Origin: an uncultured Oscillospiraceae bacterium
GTDB taxonomy: Bacteria; Bacillota; Clostridia; Oscillospirales; Oscillospiraceae
NCBI GenBank assembly: GCA_905233785.1
Contig: CAJOCV010000014.1
Span: 17,238 to 34,102 of the forward strand
Direction of reading: 5' to 3'
Length of the DNA stretch: 16,865 nucleotides
The position numbers and the translations under genes were made by a program. The notes below the pieces were generated by a model. It saw nothing but the letters and a program-made list of their open reading frames with translations. It did no database searches and was not told the DNA's origin. Every line of letters starts with the position of its first letter. Within the stretch, counting starts at the first letter, position 1. Below are positions 12,190-16,865 of the stretch, piece after piece.

Positions 12190-14376
12190 ATGAAAATTAT
12201 AAGGGGAATGAAAATTGGTGGGCTGCAGTCGAAAATATTCAATTTGCTGCTGATTTTTATTGTCGCCCTCATGCTCGCCTACTCCGTTGTTTCGTTGTAC
12301 AATCAGCGCGAGCTGGGAGACATCGTACAGGAGGCAAGCGAGCAGCAGCAGGCGTCCATCGTCACGGTCTCAGAGCAGACAATGGACGCGATGCTCAACA
12401 GCTTCATGTCCCGTACCACGGCGCTGCAGGCCTATATCGCCAACGATATTTTTAATGACGTGGAGACGGATGTTCTCACGCTGCAGACCTTCGCGACCGA
12501 GCTTTTTGACCACGCGGAGCTTTTTGACTCGCATCCGGTTGCGCCCCCCAGCCCGGAAACCGACGGTCAGCCTGCAGTGATGCTGATCCATGAGGAAGGC
12601 GTTGACCCGTCGAAGTCGGAGACGCTTGGGCTTGTGAGCAATATGAGCGAGATCATGCTGGCAATGTATAACGCCTCCGATAAGATGAGCAGCGTTTTTG
12701 TCGGCACTGCAGACGGCAATATGGTGCTGGTGAATAACCGCTCCGGTATCTATATTGCCGAGGACGGATCGCCTCTGCCGCTGGCCATCACCGAACGCCC
12801 CTGGTATGTACAGGCGGAAAAAGCCGGTAAGCTGGTCTTTACCGGCGTTGAGTTGGACGCCTATACGGATACTCCCATGCTGGAGTGCGCGGCGCCTGTC
12901 TACCATGACGGAGAGCTTGTGGCGGTCGTCAGCGCGGACGTCTATTTAAACTCCATTGCCGACTATGTTCGGGATACCTCCTCGGACGGCGGCTTTCTCT
13001 GCGTTCTCAACGAGAACGGGCAGGTGCTGTTTTCTCCCCAGCAGGACGGAGTGTTCAAGGTAGAGCTCTCTTCCGAGGCGCCGGATCTTCGCAAGAGTGA
13101 GAACAAGGCGCTTGCCGCATATGTGGAGCAGGCGCTCAAGCAGAGAACCTCGCTTACGCTGCTGGAGATTGACGGAAAAGAATACTATCTGTGCGGCGCT
13201 CCGATGGAGACACTGGGGTGGACCGTCCTCACTGTCGTGGAAAAAGATGTCACCCGCCAGCCGACCACGACGATGCTCTCGCAGTATGAGCAGATCAATG
13301 ACAACGCGCTTGCTTCTTACGAGAAGGGCGTGAAGCGCTCGGCGCAGACCTTGATCGTTCTGACGATCCTGATTTTTGTCGCCGCCATTACCGGCGCTCT
13401 GGTGCTGGGCACGAGGATCGTAAAGCCGCTCGAGAACCTGACAAAGCGCATCAACGCGCAGGGCATCGGCGGCGCGGATTTCGTCATGGACGAGAGCTTC
13501 CGCACCGGTGATGAGATCGAATTTCTGGCCGAGTCCTTTGCATCTCTGACCAAGCGCACACAGAACTATATCGGGGAGATCATCGCAATCACAGCGGAAA
13601 AGAAACGCATCGGAACCGAGCTTGCGCTCGCAACGCGTATTCAGGCGGATATGCTGCCCAACATCTTCCCGGCATTTCCCGAACGTCCGGATTTTGATGT
13701 CTATGCTTCCATGAGTCCGGCCAAGGAGGTCGGAGGCGATTTCTACGACTTTTTCCTGATCGACGAAACGCATTTGGGACTCGTGATGGCGGACGTGTCC
13801 GGAAAGGGCGTCCCTGCGGCTCTGTTCATGATGATCTCCAAGATTCTGGTACAGAACTACGCCATGACAGGACGCGGCCCCGCCGAGGTTCTGCGGAAGG
13901 TCAACGATCAGATTTGTCAGAATAACCGAGAGGAAATGTTCGTGACGACCTGGTTCGGCATTCTGGATACTGTTACCGGAAAAATCACGGCGGCCAACGC
14001 CGGGCACGAGTATCCCGTGCTGATGAAAACGGGTGAAAAATTCGAATTGGTGAAGGATAAGCATGGCTTTGTCATCGGCGGTATGGAGGGAATGCGCTAC
14101 AAAGAGTACGAGCTGCAGATGACGCCGGGCTCACGGCTCTTCCTGTATACCGACGGCGTTCCCGAGGCGACCAACGCCGAAAAGGAGCTTTTCGGTACCG
14201 ACAGAATGCTGGAGGCGCTCAACCGCGTGCCAGACGCGTCGCCCGAGAGAATTCTGAAAAATGTTCGCAGCGCGGTGGACGCGTTCGTGAAGGACGCCGA
14301 GCAGTTTGACGATCTTACAATGCTCTGCCTGGAATACATCGGCGCAGGCAAAGAAGGGGCAGCCCCGCATTCGTAA
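12190..14376 (+). CDS. Membrane sensor PP2C phosphatase: dCache-HAMP-SpoIIE (RsbU/RsbP-like)
   Basis: This 728-residue protein has a membrane segment at about 15-36, an extracellular double-Cache sensor at about 37-385 (ERPWYVQAEKAGKLVFTG at 202-219, a Cache ligand-pocket stretch), a second membrane segment at about 386-407 and a HAMP linker to about 458. A coiled switch helix (RIGTELALATRIQADMLPN at 473-491) leads into the PP2C/SpoIIE domain. Its metal motifs are all present: EVGGDFYD (513-520), MADVSGKGVPAAL (533-545), ANAGHEYPVL (602-611), LYTDGVPEATN (652-662) and DDLTML (707-712). It should dephosphorylate the STAS proteins when an external ligand is bound. It begins 28 bp after the MATE-kinase gene, with AGGGTGAAAAG upstream; an internal Met at residue 7 is an alternative start. 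Confidence 0.93.
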   Translation: MKIIRGMKIGGLQSKIFNLLLIFIVALMLAYSVVSLYNQRELGDIVQEASEQQQASIVTVSEQTMDAMLNSFMSRTTALQAYIANDIFNDVETDVLTLQTFATELFDHAELFDSHPVAPPSPETDGQPAVMLIHEEGVDPSKSETLGLVSNMSEIMLAMYNASDKMSSVFVGTADGNMVLVNNRSGIYIAEDGSPLPLAITERPWYVQAEKAGKLVFTGVELDAYTDTPMLECAAPVYHDGELVAVVSADVYLNSIADYVRDTSSDGGFLCVLNENGQVLFSPQQDGVFKVELSSEAPDLRKSENKALAAYVEQALKQRTSLTLLEIDGKEYYLCGAPMETLGWTVLTVVEKDVTRQPTTTMLSQYEQINDNALASYEKGVKRSAQTLIVLTILIFVAAITGALVLGTRIVKPLENLTKRINAQGIGGADFVMDESFRTGDEIEFLAESFASLTKRTQNYIGEIIAITAEKKRIGTELALATRIQADMLPNIFPAFPERPDFDVYASMSPAKEVGGDFYDFFLIDETHLGLVMADVSGKGVPAALFMMISKILVQNYAMTGRGPAEVLRKVNDQICQNNREEMFVTTWFGILDTVTGKITAANAGHEYPVLMKTGEKFELVKDKHGFVIGGMEGMRYKEYELQMTPGSRLFLYTDGVPEATNAEKELFGTDRMLEALNRVPDASPERILKNVRSAVDAFVKDAEQFDDLTMLCLEYIGAGKEGAAPHS

Positions 14377-14417
14377 CGCGACAAATCTCTTTTAGATTGA
14401 AGGAGCGAAGGAATACG

Positions 14418-14831
14418 ATGAAAACGTATGAGCTGAGCCTGGAGGCGAGCCTGGAAAATCTGTCCTCCGTCATGGCGTTTATCGAAGAGCACCTGGAAGC
14501 GGCGGATTGCCCCATGAAGGCAATGATGCAGATCACCGTCTCCGCGGAAGAAATCTATGTGAACATTGCCCATTACGCCTATCCATCAGGAACCGGGAAT
14601 GCCACCGTTCGCATGGAGATTTCCGAAGAGCCTTCCGCCCTGACACTGACCTTCATTGACGGCGGCATTCCCTTTGACCCGCTGGCAAAGCCCGATCCTG
14701 ACATTACCCTTTCGGCAGAGGAGCGAAGCATCGGCGGCCTCGGCATCTACATGACGAAGAAGGCCATGGATGATGTGCGCTATGCGTATAAAGACGGGCA
14801 GAATGTTCTGACTCTGTACAAGCGCTTTTGA
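14418..14831 (+). CDS. RsbW-like serine kinase / ATP-binding protein (GHKL, HATPase_c_2)
   Basis: This 137-residue soluble kinase has the full normal RsbW/SpoIIAB layout: N-box SAEEIYVNIAHYAY at 42-55 (Glu45, Asn49), G1 box FIDGGIPFDPL at 79-89 and G2 box GGLGIYMTKKAMD at 106-118. Unlike the domain fused to the MATE transporter, its G1 and G2 boxes are canonical. It should phosphorylate the STAS copies and, in the classic scheme, would hold a sigma factor or another target when STAS is phosphorylated; no target gene is visible here. The start at 14418 is chosen over a TTG at 14397 because GAAGGAGCGAAGGA precedes it. It lies between the phosphatase and the second STAS gene. Confidence 0.92.
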   Translation: MKTYELSLEASLENLSSVMAFIEEHLEAADCPMKAMMQITVSAEEIYVNIAHYAYPSGTGNATVRMEISEEPSALTLTFIDGGIPFDPLAKPDPDITLSAEERSIGGLGIYMTKKAMDDVRYAYKDGQNVLTLYKRF

Positions 14832-14995
14832 GTTATATCAGAGAAAACAGCAGCAGAAAAATGGATTTCGATCCTGCTTGCCGCTTTGGCGTGTACCGCT
14901 GCGGCACGAGGAAAACTTGGAGGACGCCGAGGACGCCGTTTTTTCGCGGCTGAACGGAGACGGTATCCAAATCATAACTACTGGAGGGACATCGT
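14832..14995 (+). other. Spacer between kinase and second STAS gene
   Basis: These 164 bp are the longest gap inside the block. They contain a direct repeat GAGGACGCC GAGGACGCC (14929-14946) ending in a T-run, and a small GCCGC/GCGGC stem (14880-14884 with 14901-14905). An open frame runs across but overlaps the STAS start out of frame and has no ribosome-binding site. The stretch may hold an internal promoter or a processing site; nothing is convincing. Confidence 0.35.
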
Positions 14996-15295
14996 ATGCT
15001 GAAAATCGCAAAAAACAATCAGGGAGACGCGCTGTGCATGGAGTTGGCCGGTCGGCTTGATACCACCACGGCTCCGGAGCTTGAAAAAGAGCTGAAGACA
15101 TCGCTGGACGGTGTGAGTAACTTGACCATCGACATGGGTGCGCTCGCGTATATTTCCTCTGCCGGTCTGCGTGTATTGCTGTCGGCGCAGAAGCGGATGA
15201 ACCGCCAGGGAGAAATGAAGCTTGTGCATGTCAACGAAACCATTATGGAAATTTTCGAGGTAACAGGTTTTTCAGATATTCTGACGATCGAGTAA
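14996..15295 (+). CDS. STAS-domain anti-sigma factor antagonist-like protein, copy 2
   Basis: This 99-residue STAS protein is the same length as copy 1 and identical at about 73 of 99 positions. The acceptor loop AYISSAGLRVLLSAQK at 51-66, RLDTTTAPELEK at 20-31 and the C-terminal stretch from VNETIMEIFEVTGFSDIL are essentially shared. Differences cluster in residues 3-18 and 34-51, surfaces that could determine which kinase is bound. The acceptor is probably Ser55. GGAGG lies 8 bp before ATG. It follows the free kinase, as RsbV and RsbW genes often adjoin, and is followed by a YdcF-type membrane protein. Confidence 0.92.
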   Translation: MLKIAKNNQGDALCMELAGRLDTTTAPELEKELKTSLDGVSNLTIDMGALAYISSAGLRVLLSAQKRMNRQGEMKLVHVNETIMEIFEVTGFSDILTIE

Positions 15296-15315
15296 GAGCG
15301 CTTGCGTTCCGCTGT

Positions 15316-16536
15316 ATGCATCTTTCAATGAAATTTGATACCAGATTCAAGAAACCGAAGCTTTGGAATCTGGCCGTGTTGGCACTGCTTTGTGTTGCCG
15401 CTGTAGCGTTCCTGGCTTGCGGAGGGGCGGAACGAAACGCTGCCGCCATCTGTATGGTATTGGATCTGTTTTTCCTTGCAGCCCTTGTGCTGCTGGTGCT
15501 TACGTTCTTTCAGCAGCTTCAGTACAACCCCTACTCTTACAATACGATCTACTACACCGGCTTTGCTTTGTTCGATCTGTCTGTGCTGGTGACGCATGTT
15601 GTACTGACCGTTCGGATTGTAGGCGCCCCGTCCGCCATTGCCTGGAGAGAAATTTTGGAGATATTGACAGGCTCGGCCAAAAATTATATGCTGTTGTCCT
15701 TTCCGTTTATCGTCATATTCTCCACGGCACTCTGTGTTTCCAACATCTCGTTGATCCGCCATGAGGGAAAACGCTTTGTCAACCTCCTGGGTATTCTGCT
15801 GTCCTTTCTGATGGTTGGCGGCGCGTTGCTTCTATATGCGTTCGACTTCTCCGTGCGTGGGAGCGCGCGGGAGGTGATGCTCTGGAATCTGGTTTTAAAT
15901 CTCGCCTCGGCGGTGTATTTGTACTTTGAGTGTATGCTGATCGGCGCGATCATTGCCGACAGCATTGCCGCCCGTTACGAGCCGGAGCATGACAAGGATG
16001 TCATCATCATTCTTGGCTGCGGCATCCGGAAGGACGGGAGCCCCAGCCCGCTGCTGCGCGGGCGGATTGATCGGGCGATTGCCTTTGCCGAAAAGCAGAA
16101 GGAGACGAGCGGGAAGGAGGTAATCTTTGTTACCTCCGGCGGGCAGGGACCGGACGAGGTGATTTCCGAGAGCGCGTCCATGAAGCGTTATCTTATGGAG
16201 CATGGCATCCCGGAGAAACGGATCGTGGAAGAAGATCGTTCCAGCAGCACCTTCGAAAACATGCGCTATTCCAAGGAAAAGATTTTGGCGATCAAGCCCG
16301 ATGCGAAGGTTGCCTTCTCCACAACCAATTATCATGTGTTTCGCGGAGGTCTGTACGCAAGGCGCGTAAAAATGCGGGCACAGGGTATGGGCTCTGATAC
16401 AAAATGGTACTTCTGGCCGAACGCCTCCGTTCGGGAGTTTATCGGTTTGCTGACAGAGCACCGTTTGAAGCAAGCCCTCATCTTCGGCGGCATGATCTTG
16501 CTCTACTCTGTGCTGACTGTTTTGATCTACCGCTAA
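15316..16536 (+). CDS. Membrane-anchored YdcF/SanA/ElyC-like protein (DUF218)
   Basis: This 406-residue protein has about six hydrophobic segments in residues 15-215 (for example LDLFFLAALVLLVLTFF and LLSFPFIVIFSTALCV), a DUF218 (PF02698) domain at about 228-370, and a last membrane segment at about 383-404. Domain motifs are VIIILGCGIRKDGSPSPLL (228-246), VTSGGQGPDEVISES, EEDRSSSTFENM and FSTTNYHVFRGG. DUF218 proteins are linked to envelope and peptidoglycan-precursor metabolism; the reaction is not defined. It starts 20 bp after the STAS stop but without a clear Shine-Dalgarno; ATG 15328 is an alternative start. As the last gene of the block it may be an envelope-side member of the same response, or only a neighbour. 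Confidence 0.82.
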   Translation: MHLSMKFDTRFKKPKLWNLAVLALLCVAAVAFLACGGAERNAAAICMVLDLFFLAALVLLVLTFFQQLQYNPYSYNTIYYTGFALFDLSVLVTHVVLTVRIVGAPSAIAWREILEILTGSAKNYMLLSFPFIVIFSTALCVSNISLIRHEGKRFVNLLGILLSFLMVGGALLLYAFDFSVRGSAREVMLWNLVLNLASAVYLYFECMLIGAIIADSIAARYEPEHDKDVIIILGCGIRKDGSPSPLLRGRIDRAIAFAEKQKETSGKEVIFVTSGGQGPDEVISESASMKRYLMEHGIPEKRIVEEDRSSSTFENMRYSKEKILAIKPDAKVAFSTTNYHVFRGGLYARRVKMRAQGMGSDTKWYFWPNASVREFIGLLTEHRLKQALIFGGMILLYSVLTVLIYR

Positions 16537-16537
16537 G

Positions 16538-16618
16538 GTAAACGATGATGAAATCGGCAAGAGCGAATCGCAAGTAAATGTGCGTTCTGATGATGGCGGT
16601 CATCGAGCAGGAATCCTT
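16538..16618 (+). repeat. Right copy of the approximately 81-bp direct repeat (possible transposase remnant)
   Basis: It matches 8977-9057 in the same orientation at 62 of 81 positions with no gap. It starts 2 bp after the YdcF-type stop. In the frame equivalent to ATG 8984 it reads MMKSARANRK, stop, MCVLMMAVIEQES, so the frame is broken at a GAA-to-TAA change. The AR...VLMMAVIEQ spacing again resembles the start of a REP-associated transposase with decay; this origin is tentative. Confidence 0.6.
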
Positions 16619-16687
16619 ACAGTAATACGGATACCCGACAGAAGGCAGAAGGGCTTTGTGAGTCGGGACAGCTCAGGCCGCCTTCTC

Positions 16688-16710
16688 TTGCCCCCAGCAG
16701 GGCAATTTAT
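16688..16710 (+). terminator. Candidate terminator after the YdcF-type gene
   Basis: TTGCCC (16688-16693) pairs with GGGCAA (16700-16705) around a 6-nt loop, followed by TTTAT. The stem is short and the T-run weak, but it is the first hairpin of this type after the seven-gene block. Confidence 0.4.
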
Positions 16711-16715
16711 CTTGC

Positions 16716-16752
16716 TGCGCCAGACTGGGCGGTCTTCGCCTCGTCTGGCGCA
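16716..16752. repeat. 10-bp inverted repeat with nested stem
   Basis: TGCGCCAGAC (16716-16725) and GTCTGGCGCA (16743-16752) are perfectly complementary. Inside the 17-nt loop GGCG and CGCC can pair as well, so a long interrupted hairpin forms. The right flank CGCAAATTCTGATCGGAA resembles the flank of the 2041-2075 palindrome. Confidence 0.75.
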
Positions 16753-16769
16753 AATTCTGATCGGAATTG

Positions 16770-16804
16770 TAACGATTCAGTCCCGTTCCGGGACTGAATC
16801 GTTA
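16770..16804. repeat. Perfect 16-bp hairpin with TTC loop
   Basis: TAACGATTCAGTCCCG (16770-16785) is exactly complementary to CGGGACTGAATCGTTA (16789-16804) with only TTC between. There is no T-tract, so a plain terminator is unlikely. Perfect arms of this length point to a recently inserted or actively maintained palindrome such as a REP-like element, or a structured RNA 3' end. Confidence 0.85.
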
Positions 16805-16810
16805 GAGGGG

Positions 16811-16837
16811 ATGCACCCCGCTGCGCGCACTCGCGGC
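16811..16837. repeat. Second occurrence of the ATGCACCCCG motif, with GC-rich inverted repeat
   Basis: ATGCACCCCG at 16811-16820 equals the core at 1817-1826. Its CCCCGC is matched by GCGGGG near 16832-16837. It sits directly after the perfect hairpin. It supports a dispersed repeat family found at both ends of the window. Confidence 0.55.
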
Positions 16838-16865
16838 GGGGGAACGCTCGCACACTTGCGGGGCG

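Larger units (their letters stand above)
16537..16865. other. Non-coding right end rich in inverted repeats
   Basis: The 329 bp contain the direct-repeat copy, a weak terminator, two strong palindromes and the ATGCACCCCG motif, ending in a GC-rich run cut by the window edge. No coding frame with a ribosome-binding site is seen, and no tRNA fold was recognised. Confidence 0.6.

Noticed and set aside
14878..15060. 60-residue frame between kinase and second STAS gene
   Set aside because: Lacks a ribosome-binding site, overlaps the STAS start out of frame and resembles no known peptide.
16770..16804. tRNA or T-arm-like structure
   Set aside because: Only a single perfect hairpin; no cloverleaf, anticodon arm or acceptor stem around it.

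Overview
The window looks like chromosomal DNA from a Gram-positive gut Firmicute, most likely an Oscillospiraceae/Ruminococcaceae-type Clostridia (inference). The reasons are moderately high GC with strong purine-rich Shine-Dalgarno sites, an RsbW/RsbV/SpoIIE-type partner-switching set, a YolD-like protein next to a Y-family polymerase, a TM1586-type nitroreductase, and family-typical protein sequences. No rRNA, tRNA, CRISPR array, intact IS element or phage gene was seen.

Left part (1-1945, + strand): a metal(loid)-type operon. It has an ArsR repressor behind a promoter overlapped by a dyad, an ArsP/YraQ-family permease with a TPFCSCSS motif, and a 75-residue CxxC redox protein, closed by a rho-independent terminator. 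Between 1755 and 2103 lie four copies of a 20-bp unit starting AATGCACCCC, a hairpin made from it and a second inverted repeat. An apparently 5'-truncated SGNH-hydrolase-like gene (2104-2646) follows. Next come a GT4 glycosyltransferase with its own promoter (2857-4260) and a nitroreductase (4386-5222).

Middle part (8742-5328, - strand): a compact four-gene SOS-type cassette. It encodes an XRE-HTH plus S24 (LexA/CI-like) self-cleaving regulator, a Y-family DNA polymerase, a YolD-like protein and an SRAP (YedK/HMCES-type) abasic-site protein. The genes overlap or nearly touch, and a good promoter reads leftward into them.

Right part (8924-16536, + strand): a seven-gene block that is the most unusual content. 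In order it encodes a STAS anti-anti-sigma-like protein, an HD-domain phosphohydrolase, a MATE transporter fused to an RsbW-like GHKL ATPase domain, a dCache-HAMP-PP2C (SpoIIE/RsbU-like) membrane phosphatase, a free RsbW-like kinase, a second STAS protein about 74% identical to the first, and a membrane-anchored YdcF/DUF218 protein. All the parts of a partner-switching circuit are present (sensor phosphatase, kinase, STAS substrate), but no sigma factor is encoded. The kinase domain welded to the transporter suggests that the output may be transport or envelope physiology rather than transcription (inference).

The seven-gene block is bracketed by two direct copies of an approximately 81-bp sequence (8977-9057 and 16538-16618, 62 of 81 positions identical without gaps). 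These may be decayed 5' ends of a Y1/REP-associated transposase gene. The right end (16537-16865) is non-coding, rich in inverted repeats (one with perfect 16-bp arms), and again carries the ATGCACCCCG motif seen near 1817.
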